Source: Floridanema aerugineum
GTDB lineage: Bacteria; Cyanobacteriota; Cyanobacteriia; Cyanobacteriales; Aerosakkonemataceae
NCBI RefSeq assembly: GCF_041929345.1
Contig: NZ_JBHFNQ010000206.1
Span: 124,001 to 188,000, forward strand
DNA length: 64,000 bases
Reading direction: 5' to 3'
Under the pieces are notes generated by a model that saw only the letters and a program-made list of their open reading frames with translations, was not told where the DNA came from and did no database searches. This document shows positions 35,901 through 44,400 of the stretch, piece after piece. The position numbers and the translations under genes are program-made. Positions within the stretch are counted from its first letter, which is position 1. Every line of letters starts with the position of its first letter.

Positions 35901-36316
35901 ATTGGTTGATGTGAATCTGCAACCGAAATAGTGTGAGATTTGTATGCGATTGGCGCACTTAAAATTTGACGCGCCTTAGCAATTAATGAATCTTCAAGAC
36001 GATCTTTTCTTTTAAATTCCAGAGTTTCTGAGTCAATTTCATAAGTTCCTTGAGTTTGGTGGCGATAGTGATGGTCGTTGTAAATTGCTACTGCGTGCTT
36101 AACTAATGGTTCAGTAACATATTCCAATGACATCTGTCGTAGATTAAAAATAGCTTGGCGTGCTGAACCGAAATTAGGCGCATTCACAACGCTAGCCATA
36201 CCTGACATGACCACTGGTGCATTCTTCAGTGAATTAGTTCCGATAAATTCTTCCATTAACACGCACAGCCAGCAAATTCTGTCTGGGCCTTTCCAAAAGT
36301 CAGGTTTGCTTCGCAT
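32909..36316 (-). CDS. DinG/XPD-like Fe-S helicase of the pPIWI-RE system
   Basis: The 1135-residue product has Walker A (LIGLPGSGKTTIL, near residue 242), a Walker B of the form VVVFDEADMV (near 428) and helicase motif VI IGRGMRNGCP near the end. Between them lies a Cys cluster (about residues 350-395: DAPCQE, KKCLCPLWTMCGRN) that matches the 4Fe-4S site of DinG/XPD helicases, followed by VEADIWVGHVY. Such helicases unwind DNA or R-loops. This one is the middle gene of the three-gene pPIWI-RE operon, with 1 and 2 bp between the genes. Confidence 0.8.
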   Translation of the reverse strand: MRSKPDFWKGPDRICWLCVLMEEFIGTNSLKNAPVVMSGMASVVNAPNFGSARQAIFNLRQMSLEYVTEPLVKHAVAIYNDHHYRHQTQGTYEIDSETLEFKRKDRLEDSLIAKARQILSAPIAYKSHTISVADSHQPMVVSLGEESNAEKIQINLRDLPLAERRRHSLSRLPRGTIRIPLKELRSLAEQMDIREAQHPEKRPGNWLKRFERFSLMMPEMGKGLREETEILELEGIKHLIGLPGSGKTTILILIAVWLGKNGYKGMFVFPSIEVARQYMVELEFHQIKVGMLVGQSKETRRRHADNIAEAIAAAGGNGGFAHTLPGADLFALNCVLPAFSSADTSMWGFADAPCQEIWQSGGKKGKMKKCLCPLWTMCGRNKAARDLVEADIWVGHVYSMDTQISPHAIQEEIRYFELIARTFDVVVFDEADMVQSVLDKYGAATLSISGSEESIHRVIQEQIHNRFARGENHRLLDRDVELYSRELSEFGNHNTSLMTAVQNMPSSRVGERYQNQLLTPLRIISDLLDGLEKKSLRDELDEREVKLGFKRSRVLKNFWERAAYQAFYDRTGMEAIDLSQTEHWAETLCIDCGKLKQDWQTLIKHFRRYLAENLTQRRDNIVREIGELFLQLCFPDRLLPKDADDIITLLVCITFVMLGYQRIVPGTRSMVAEGLIREPIVESTNSPALRRVIPENILGSFSGVKYSFSQALTTRTSARNVELSYITFIGAPRMLMHRFDRLFEADNEHPGPAILMTSATSFLEASPAYHINAGPHYLLKPRQAEHDPSQSIYSFKWLPDRQRGDEPLRYSGAGDLRERNLKLMVDALARGGANSEIYKSIRNFDVKHGIHRKAALIVNSYEQARTIKKYINDYYPEVGRRTKAVVHSLRDGEQPSDFVTTAQCEALGDDENCDIILFPMLAIGRGVNIVFTKGLRELDAAIGSIYFLTRPHPSTDDMQLLYSLAGRKTQEFDSTVFTQTDNLNVIAESLKQSRKELWRTANRLLREPLMASRLGADLFQPFTANQMVAILQTIGRGMRNGCPVKVYFIDAAWATQSTKDKPDSVRDSMLVQMRVILEECINHSEPVIREINQELYGAFLAPLQRIQGVIYPEELRFTNELDEEDFDDFSPLLEM

Positions 36317-36317
36317 A

Positions 36318-37808
36318 TTACATACTCTTTATTAATTCAATTACTGAGGTCACTGATAAAACTTCTAATGTGGCAGGGTCGCCTTTTTTATCGAGTGTAG
36401 ATCTGAGACTAGAAAGATAGTTGGGGTTTTCTTCAATAAGTCGATCGCTAATAGCAATAATGCGACGACGATAGTGTGCCAATCCACCAATACGGCGATT
36501 CAGTCGCAAAGCTAAGGTAACAGGACTGGTGTAAGATTTGGCATCAATACCAATAGCACGGTTGTTAATTGATATGTCACACAAATCAGATTCCGGGTAT
36601 AATTCTGCATTTAGTCCTTTCTGTTGTGCTGCTTCAAAAATTGCTAATTCATCAATAGCTGGTCCTGTCCAAAAAGTTAAAATTTGCGGTTTAGCAATTA
36701 GTAAGCCATCTGGATTAAGCTTTTCACATAACTGACCCGAATTATGGCTGTAGCACTGGCGAATCGGACAACAGCCATCAGGAAAACGGTTTTTGTTAGG
36801 ATGGGGTCGCATCAATGTACCACAGTGAGTGCAGCGATGAACAAATCCCTCAATTAACCAAGTATCTGAAACTCGATCAAAGAAATCTACAACTGTCCTT
36901 TGTAAAGGAGTAAGGTCGTTTTCAATTAGGTAATCAAGTAATTGACGTTCTCCAATTAGGGAGTATTTACCAACTAACTTTCTCACAGCAGTATACGCTT
37001 TGTGTTTACGGCGAGCACCTAAACGCTCTGTAGCTTCTCGTAGCTGACTGTACAGGCGATGTTCTATTACATTGTCCTCGCCAAAAGCACCACTTTTATT
37101 AGCAATTACTGAACAGTCTGAAGTCGGTACGCGCAAATCTGGCTCGATTAAAGTCACTCCAGAGAAAGGAAACTCAGTTTGGCGAAAAATCTTTAAATTC
37201 CATTCTTCACTACTTAACGGATAGCGCGATCGCTCCAAAATAGTATGAACGCAAGCAGCTGAATCTGCTAACCCTTCTTCGATATATAAGCGACCTAATT
37301 TGCACATTGCCCGATAAAGTTCGGGTGGCATACTATCATCTTGGCGAACAATCTCTTGACCCGGTAACACTCGATTATATTGGCGAATAATTCCTTGTGC
37401 TAATAGCATCGCAGCATCTTCTGCTAGATCGAGTGCGTGGCGATGTCCTACGGGTAATGGCAAAGAATTTGTTTGAATTACTGTTGCCCATGTAGAGTCT
37501 TGACCATCGCTTTCTGCAATAATTTGCCTTTCTAGGTCAGTATCTGAGAAAGAAGGCAATACTTGACCAATTGCTGCCAATGTCCAACCTCGCTTCAACA
37601 GTACGGCTGTTGCTAATCCTTCTAAAATCTGACGAAACTTAAATTCTTGCCCTTTGGGTTGCGATAAAAGCTGTTTCGATCTCCACAACCGGACAGTTCG
37701 CACAGATGGAGGTTCTACAGATAACCCAAGCTGCTCAATTTGTCGTTTTAGCTCTCTTGCTAGGTCATCAGCAGTTCCCTGCCATTGACGAACATCCTCG
37801 AAGTGCAT
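36318..37808 (-). CDS. REase-fold endonuclease of the pPIWI-RE system
   Basis: The 496-residue product has a helical N-terminal part, a zinc finger at about 322-350 (HRCTHCG, later CCPIRQC) and a C-terminal restriction-endonuclease fold: Glu/Asp at LYPESDLCDI (about 403-412) followed by AIGIDAK (D422, K424), the D-x-K form of PD-(D/E)xK. This fits the REase partner of pPIWI-RE systems. It is the first gene of the operon. An inverted repeat with TTTACAT lies 36 bp before its start. Confidence 0.75.
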   Translation of the reverse strand: MHFEDVRQWQGTADDLARELKRQIEQLGLSVEPPSVRTVRLWRSKQLLSQPKGQEFKFRQILEGLATAVLLKRGWTLAAIGQVLPSFSDTDLERQIIAESDGQDSTWATVIQTNSLPLPVGHRHALDLAEDAAMLLAQGIIRQYNRVLPGQEIVRQDDSMPPELYRAMCKLGRLYIEEGLADSAACVHTILERSRYPLSSEEWNLKIFRQTEFPFSGVTLIEPDLRVPTSDCSVIANKSGAFGEDNVIEHRLYSQLREATERLGARRKHKAYTAVRKLVGKYSLIGERQLLDYLIENDLTPLQRTVVDFFDRVSDTWLIEGFVHRCTHCGTLMRPHPNKNRFPDGCCPIRQCYSHNSGQLCEKLNPDGLLIAKPQILTFWTGPAIDELAIFEAAQQKGLNAELYPESDLCDISINNRAIGIDAKSYTSPVTLALRLNRRIGGLAHYRRRIIAISDRLIEENPNYLSSLRSTLDKKGDPATLEVLSVTSVIELIKSM

Positions 37809-37827
37809 GAATTTAATCGGCTAGAGA

Positions 37828-37863
37828 TTTACATTCTTGATTGTTTACATTAAACGATGTAAA
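37828..37863 (-). promoter_or_regulatory. Operator-like TTTACAT repeat before the pPIWI-RE operon
   Basis: TTTACAT at 37844-37850 and ATGTAAA at 37857-37863 are perfect inverted copies with a 6-bp spacer. A third TTTACAT lies at 37828-37834. The site is close to the REase start and suits an HTH repressor of the defence operon. Confidence 0.5.
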
Positions 37864-38071
37864 TAACTCTGTCAATACCAATGAAGGATATCATCACTGC
37901 AAGAGCTTCTTTCTCAAGAGTTAACAATAGTCAGCATCAGTATGTTGACAGTGATGAGTCTGCATGAAGTTGTCAACAATAAAGGAGTTGTTTTTACGTT
38001 AAAAATTTTCGACTGTAAGTGTGTACTAATACCCGTAAAAACACTATAGGAAGAAAACATTAAGGAGTGTT

Positions 38072-38162
38072 AGCTTTGAACTATTAGTTCAAAGCTTTTA
38101 CAAAACCTTTATGTTAGTACATTTGTACCTATCACAAAAGCTGTTAACCTGATGCCAGGTTA
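38072..38162. promoter_or_regulatory. Two inverted repeats in the divergent defence promoter region
   Basis: AGCTTTGAAC (38072-38081) and GTTCAAAGCT (38087-38096) form a perfect 10-bp inverted repeat with a TATTA centre and a TTTT following. TAACCTG (38145-38151) and CAGGTTA (38156-38162) form a second, with another GGTTA after it. They lie in the 440-bp gap between the pPIWI-RE operon (left) and the helicase operon (right). The second is 86 bp before the right start. The remaining part of the gap has no recognisable feature. Confidence 0.45.
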
Positions 38163-38248
38163 TAGGTTAGTAGCGATTTAGATTAAACGTAGGTCATATT
38201 AGCTACTAGAGGCGTACATACTAAAAAGAGTTTATAAAAACGGCTCAG

Positions 38249-39964
38249 ATGGCAAGTTACAAAGATTGGAACCAAGCGTTAGTGTCTTACTTTACTAGTG
38301 GTGTACCACGAGGTACCAAGATCTATTTAAGCGTTGACGATGATGTATTGGAGCGTATTGGCCGAGACTTTAACGGAAAGCCGACAGGAGATAACTGGGG
38401 CAACGACTTCCGTGCCGCTGTGAGGGAAAAAGTGATTGTTGACGGACAGGTTAATTTGGACAACTTGCGTTGGTATGGTTCTAAATTACCCCAAGGTGTT
38501 GCCTTTCTCGGTGCAACTGTTCTGGCAGCATATCAGATGGCAGATGAAGACAGAATATCAGAAAGGGATTATTTCAAACGTTTGCGGGAAATTTTAGGTC
38601 TATCTGGATCTGGTCGTCCAATAGGAATGAATTGTGGTCACGAAGCTGAAGAACCTCTTTGGAAGGACTGGAATCAGTGGCTAATGCAACAAGGTTTTCT
38701 CTGGACAGCACAGCGAGGTTCTGGGGGACCAATAACTTATATTAATTATCCAATTTCGCAATCCTTACTCCGACGCACTGATAAAGAGAAACTTCAACAG
38801 TTGTTTTACGAGCAGCAATGGACAGCGCAGTGGGATGCTATGACTCTGTTTGCTCGGATTCGACTCCAAGTGTATGGACTTCCTAAACATTTAAAAGAGT
38901 TAGTCACTAAGAACAGGCAACGGTATGAAGCTGTTGCGGAAGCGATTCACGAAGTTTATGAACAGTGGCAAGATGACGGAAAGCCAGCAGGACTCAAGGT
39001 AGGAGTAAGCACATTTGTTCGTCACATATTTGCTGGATTATATCGCACTGAAGACCCATTCCTGGGTCAGATTGATTACTATCTCTACCCAAAACAGCTA
39101 CGGGGACGGCAGCTAGAATCGGTACAAGTTCAGTACAAAAACAATGTATATAAGCTTTGGGATGAACGCCGTGGATGGTATGTTCATTTAGATTGTCCGA
39201 TCAACCTAAGTGAATTAGATCGCGGTGCTAGATACCAGATTATTTCCCCTGCTGACCTCGATTTCTTAATTTTACCCAATCGCGACTTTTGGATATTGAT
39301 TCCCGATCCCGATAACCCCGATGCAGGAGCTTATGCTTCTTGGGGACAGCCATCACTTGGCTCTCAGTTTATCCTGCTGTGTAAAAAACAATTACTCCCA
39401 GACATCCAACGTTTGCGAGATGAGCGTTTATTAGAGTGGTACGGAGAACCACAGCCAGTTTTTAATAATTCCAACTGGGTAGAACTTTACCAGTGTAGGG
39501 TTGTTTCTCCAGCTTGGGATGGAGTTGTTATCGAAAATAAAGAACTTAAAGATGCTTTACAACCCAGTGTCGGCTTATCAATTAGCTTTTCTGGTGGTTT
39601 AAGAATCCCCCAACTAGGCGCGTGGCTAGTTGGTCACAGTCCTCAAGTTACTGTCATTGGTTTCTTTCCAAAAGTACAGTTACAAATTACTAGATTATCG
39701 AATACTAGATTATCGAATGATTCCAAAATTTTAGATAGGACGGAGGATACAAATACTGCAATTTCAGTAAACTTTCCCAGTCCTGGCGAGTACCTCGTAG
39801 AGGCAAAAACTACTTGTGGAGGGGAATTAAGCCAGGGTTTTGTCAAGATTGTTGATTGGATAAAACTGCCTCTAAAAAAACATTCACATTACGAAAAAAT
39901 TCCTATCGGTTCTAGGCATTATATTTGTGGTAGTGTAATCCAGCCAGTTAATGAGATTAAATAA
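38249..39964 (+). CDS. Unknown 571-residue protein, first gene of helicase operon
   Basis: The family was not recognised. The N-terminal half is mixed helix and strand with many Trp, and the last 150 residues are beta-rich, with an Ig-like ending (SPGEYLVEAKTTCGGELSQG). A perfect 15-bp tandem duplication at 39689-39718 adds RLSNT/RLSND. No signal peptide. The gene is the first of a three-gene operon with a DUF1998-type helicase; such large helicases often work with family-specific partners in defence. A role in sensing or DNA binding is possible but not shown. Confidence 0.55.
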   Translation: MASYKDWNQALVSYFTSGVPRGTKIYLSVDDDVLERIGRDFNGKPTGDNWGNDFRAAVREKVIVDGQVNLDNLRWYGSKLPQGVAFLGATVLAAYQMADEDRISERDYFKRLREILGLSGSGRPIGMNCGHEAEEPLWKDWNQWLMQQGFLWTAQRGSGGPITYINYPISQSLLRRTDKEKLQQLFYEQQWTAQWDAMTLFARIRLQVYGLPKHLKELVTKNRQRYEAVAEAIHEVYEQWQDDGKPAGLKVGVSTFVRHIFAGLYRTEDPFLGQIDYYLYPKQLRGRQLESVQVQYKNNVYKLWDERRGWYVHLDCPINLSELDRGARYQIISPADLDFLILPNRDFWILIPDPDNPDAGAYASWGQPSLGSQFILLCKKQLLPDIQRLRDERLLEWYGEPQPVFNNSNWVELYQCRVVSPAWDGVVIENKELKDALQPSVGLSISFSGGLRIPQLGAWLVGHSPQVTVIGFFPKVQLQITRLSNTRLSNDSKILDRTEDTNTAISVNFPSPGEYLVEAKTTCGGELSQGFVKIVDWIKLPLKKHSHYEKIPIGSRHYICGSVIQPVNEIK

Positions 39965-40012
39965 CAGAGTTTAGTTGGAGTATTATGTAACTTTTTTAAG
40001 TAATTTTAACTT

Positions 40013-41404
40013 ATGTTGAAACCAGTTATTCTAGAAGTAAGACGTGAAGATCAACGCCTGATACTACGGTGGTATAAAGGATTTCGTTGCAAGGGTAATC
40101 GCCAAAAAATTGGGAATTTGATTATCTCTATAATCCATAAATATGCTTTATCTAAATTTTTGCCATTAATATACATAAAAGAAATATCTACTAAAGATGA
40201 ATTTTATCTTTTTTTCGCAATCCAGAGTGAAAGATTGAATTATGTGCCGAAAGAAGTTGACTTTAATTTGATAGTACCTCTTCGGAATCGTCGTTTAATC
40301 ATGGAAGAAGTACCAGAAAACTTCAGCTACTATGACCAAGTTCGAGATTGGATTGGCTCTGAACTTGATATTTACGAGTTTACGCACCGTATTCCCGATC
40401 AACCCGTATATAAAAAAGGCTATGATAACGCATTTGATTTTATAAATTTGCCATTTATTAATCATTCATCACTGAATATTGAGGTTTTTTCCGGTCGCTA
40501 TGAACAACTTTTATACTGGCTATCTGCTCAAGCTTGTGGCACTTGGGAATCTTTCAAAAAAGCTTGTGACGCTCTGAAACTTGAAGAACCAAAACGCATT
40601 TTACGACGGTTGAAATTGCTGGGACATATTGAGTCTTCTCAGAATGGTTCACGATGGTCTACTGCTCCTACTACTCTTGTCAAAGTTGATTCACAATTTA
40701 ATTCTCAAGAGTTTATATTATGCGGTCAACGCAGCTTGAATTTGATTAGCGAACTGAAAAATTATGCACAGGTAGATGTGATAAACCAGACGAGCGGAGA
40801 GGCTCCACCTCGTACTCGTGTAAGCACAACTAATTCTGAACAACTGTTTGAGCTAATTAAACAAATAGGTTGTCAATTTGCGATCGCTAATGTTGGTGAA
40901 GTATCGCTGCAACTGGCTACCATCCTACCTAACTTGGCAAACTGGAAGTATACTCTCAGGAGCTTACAGGGAATTGTACCAAGTTTATACGAATGGCAAC
41001 ATTTTGACTGTAATGTTAATGACTTCGTTAGCTGTATCTTTCCTAAAGAGACAGGGATGTACCGGATGCAGTCTAAGGAAATGACTGCTTATAACTACAC
41101 GATCTTTTATGACAAAGAGAGCGATCGCTGGTTACAAGGTGACTGGTATGGTTTGCGATTTCTTGCGTTGCAACACAATGAAAAAGAGTGTATTGCACGT
41201 TATAGCACCGCTACAAAACGTTTAGCAATACCTGTGTGTCAACGATGGCCGGAAATTTACGAACGTGCCTTAGTGCTGGCTTCTGGACTCCTCCCAAAGT
41301 ACCAAGACTCATGGCTGTTATATGAAAACGTAGGACTAGAATTAGTGGCTCAACTAAGTGATAAACTTAACATTAAATGCGAGGAGGTATCTACTCGTGC
41401 ATGA
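40013..41404 (+). CDS. Unknown 463-residue protein, middle gene of helicase operon
   Basis: No known domain was recognised. The first 100 residues are strand-rich and basic (RREDQRLILRWYKGFRCKGN). Around residues 160-220 a helical segment (CGTWESFKKACDALKLEEPKR, then LRRLKLLGHIESS) looks like a winged helix. The stop overlaps the likely GTG start of the helicase gene by 8 bp, so production of the two is coupled. Together with the preceding gene it is a candidate partner of the helicase. Confidence 0.55.
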   Translation: MLKPVILEVRREDQRLILRWYKGFRCKGNRQKIGNLIISIIHKYALSKFLPLIYIKEISTKDEFYLFFAIQSERLNYVPKEVDFNLIVPLRNRRLIMEEVPENFSYYDQVRDWIGSELDIYEFTHRIPDQPVYKKGYDNAFDFINLPFINHSSLNIEVFSGRYEQLLYWLSAQACGTWESFKKACDALKLEEPKRILRRLKLLGHIESSQNGSRWSTAPTTLVKVDSQFNSQEFILCGQRSLNLISELKNYAQVDVINQTSGEAPPRTRVSTTNSEQLFELIKQIGCQFAIANVGEVSLQLATILPNLANWKYTLRSLQGIVPSLYEWQHFDCNVNDFVSCIFPKETGMYRMQSKEMTAYNYTIFYDKESDRWLQGDWYGLRFLALQHNEKECIARYSTATKRLAIPVCQRWPEIYERALVLASGLLPKYQDSWLLYENVGLELVAQLSDKLNIKCEEVSTRA

Positions 41405-44400
41405 TCTAGTTGGAGCTTATCAAAGACTTAATAGAATCTATCAGCTATATATCAAAAGTGCTTTTCCATTACGTTACCGAGCTTTAGCTGATGAACGGGA
41501 TATTCTGCTACGACAACCAGGCATCTTGAGTCAGCCTCCATTAATTGAACCAGTTCCAATTTATCCTTCATCGGGAATGAATTTATCAGCTGCCGCCAAT
41601 CAACTGCCTGCTGAATATCAGGATTTGGCACAATTGGGGCAAATGATATTTGAGCCAGGAATTCAACTTTACCAACACCAGTGGGAAAGCTTGCGGGAAG
41701 TTGTAGTTAATCACCGCGATATAGTTGTCACTACTGGTACTGGTTCTGGTAAAACTGAATGCTTTCTCCTGCCGCTCCTCGCACAGTTAGCGCGAGATTC
41801 GCGCCCCCAAAATTGGCCTGCCTGTCCGCCACCACCTACCAATCATCGCTGGTGGGATACAAATGTAAATCCTAATGGCGATCGCGTATCGCAATGGGAT
41901 CACGCATCCCGACCAAAAGCCCTCCGCGCCTTGATTCTGTATCCCCTAAACGCTTTAGTTGAAGACCAGTTGCGACGGCTGAGAAAAGCACTAGAAGCAG
42001 CATCGGTACACCAGTGGTTAAATCAAACTAGAGGCGGAAACCGAATTACCTTTGGACGCTACACCGGACAAACGCCAGTTTCAGGCATACAAAAAGACGA
42101 TAGTATCAGACGACTGAAAAATGAATTAAGGGAACTCGAACAGCAGCAACAGCAAATAAATACGATTATCCAAATTAATCCGTCCCTACTTCAGGATATG
42201 CCAGATTTGCCTTACTATTTCCCCCGACTTGATGGTGGTGAAATGTGGTCTCGCTGGGATATGCAAGAAAGTCCGCCGGATATTTTAATTAGCAACTACT
42301 CGATGCTCAACATTATGATGATGCGGAGCATCGAAAACAGTATTTTTGATGCTACTCGTGACTGGCTGGCTGAAAATCCCAAAAATCAATTTTTCCTAAT
42401 TATTGACGAACTGCACGCCTATCGCGGCACGCCTGGGACAGAAGTAGCTTATATTTTGCGGTTGCTGTACTCGCGTCTAGGGTTGACACCAAATTCACCG
42501 CAGTTAAGAATTTTGACGACTACAGCCAGTCTCGAACCAAATCAACAAGGTAGAGACTTTCTGCGGCAATTTTTTGGGCGGGATAATTTTGAATTTATCT
42601 CTGGGCAACAAACACCACCCACTTCAGGTGCGCGGTTCAATCTTTCTGCCTATCAAAGTGTATTTGCTCAGTTCACCCAGACAGTGCAGGCAGATCCTTT
42701 CCAGCCAATGCAACCGCCCGAACCAAACTCAAACCAGGTGCGGAATGCAATGTCTGATTTGGCTTTACAACTGGGGCAGCCTGCCACATCTGGGTTAAGT
42801 GCAGAGCAACATCTAGGAGAAGCTTTAGCTACTTTAGGTAGTGCTACCAATAACCCACAAGACATTGTTGTAGCTAATGCCTTACGGGATGCTTGTCAAG
42901 CTGTCAATGGCAGCATTCGTGCAACCAACGTGCAAGATTTGGATAATCAACTTTTTCCAGGTGCAAGGGGTAGCAATTTTGTATCTGATGCCATGCGGGG
43001 ACTGCTGTTAGCAGTAGGAATGTCTCAACGAGCAGGGCGATCGCCCCAACCCGTGCGCGGTCATTTATTCTTCCACAACCTACAAAATCTTTGGGCTTGC
43101 TGCAATCCTGCTTGTACTGACTCAGCCGTAAATCCTCAGGGTCGCCAAAGCGATCCAACTCCGCCAACCGTTGGTGCTATCCATGCTACTCACAGCTTAA
43201 CCTGCTCTTGTGGCTCCCGCGTTCTTGACTTGCTAGTGTGTGAAGTTTGTGGAGATGTGTTTCTTGGTGGCTACAAAACAACTCGTAAGATAGGTAACAC
43301 CAACGTCGATATTTTGACACCCGATCAACCCAATTTAGAAGGAATTCCTGACCTAATAGTTCTCAATCAAAGCTATGGAAACTACCGTGTATTTTGGCCT
43401 TTGCCTAACGACATACAAGCTTGGAGTACGCAGCCTCAAGACTTGGAATGGGAACTTGACAAAATAAAACGCAAATGGGTTCGCGCCAAGCTCAACCGGA
43501 CTACAGGAGCACTAATACAGAATAACGCTCAACCTCAACCAGGTGAAGTACCGGGGTGGCTATATCAGGTTGTAGGCAACTCTGCCGACAGTCAACGAGC
43601 GCTGCCTAGTAAATGTGCTCGATGCGATGCCGACTACGGCAGGCGAGATAAATTTCCCACGCCTCTGCGCTTCCACCGCACGGGATTTCAGAAAGCTTGT
43701 CAAGTGCTAGCCAGTGGACTGTTAAGAGAAATGCCAGCGCCACCAACTCCTACAAGTCGATCATCTCGCAAGCTGGTCATATTTTCCGACAGCCGACAGG
43801 ATGCTGCCAAGTTAGCAGCAGGGATGGAGCGCGATCATTATCGTGACATGGCGCGGATGCTGCTGATCCAGTCATTCCAAGATTACTGGAATGACTTGGT
43901 AGCCTTCCTTCGCATTAGTTGTGGGAATAATCAAGTAGCACTAGCTAGGTTGCAAGCCTTGAATCTCAATCTTCACGATGCTGTTATTGCAAGTCAGCAG
44001 CCTGACGATATGGTTCGGCGTAACAGATTTCGCAACGCCAATCAAGCTTTAAGCAATGAAGCGCGAGACTGGATTGATGATTTGCCCTCAAGTAATCAGC
44101 AGGCTCGTGATGAATGGCTTGGCTTACTTCAACGTTACCCAGAGCGAATTCCCCTGTTAAATTTACGGGATAAGGTACAAGATGCTTTATTAACTTATGG
44201 CATTTGTCCAGGGGGGTCGAGTTTTGAAGCTAAAAACTATAAAGTAGGTCAAGGAAGTGGACTACAAAGGTTTCCTTGGTTTGATTGCTACAACTGGAAT
44301 AGCAACCCAATCGCACGAGTTATTCCGGGATCACAAACACAGAGAAATCATGCCGATCTACTGGAAGCGTTTTTAACTGATGAATTAATGTATGCCCTTT

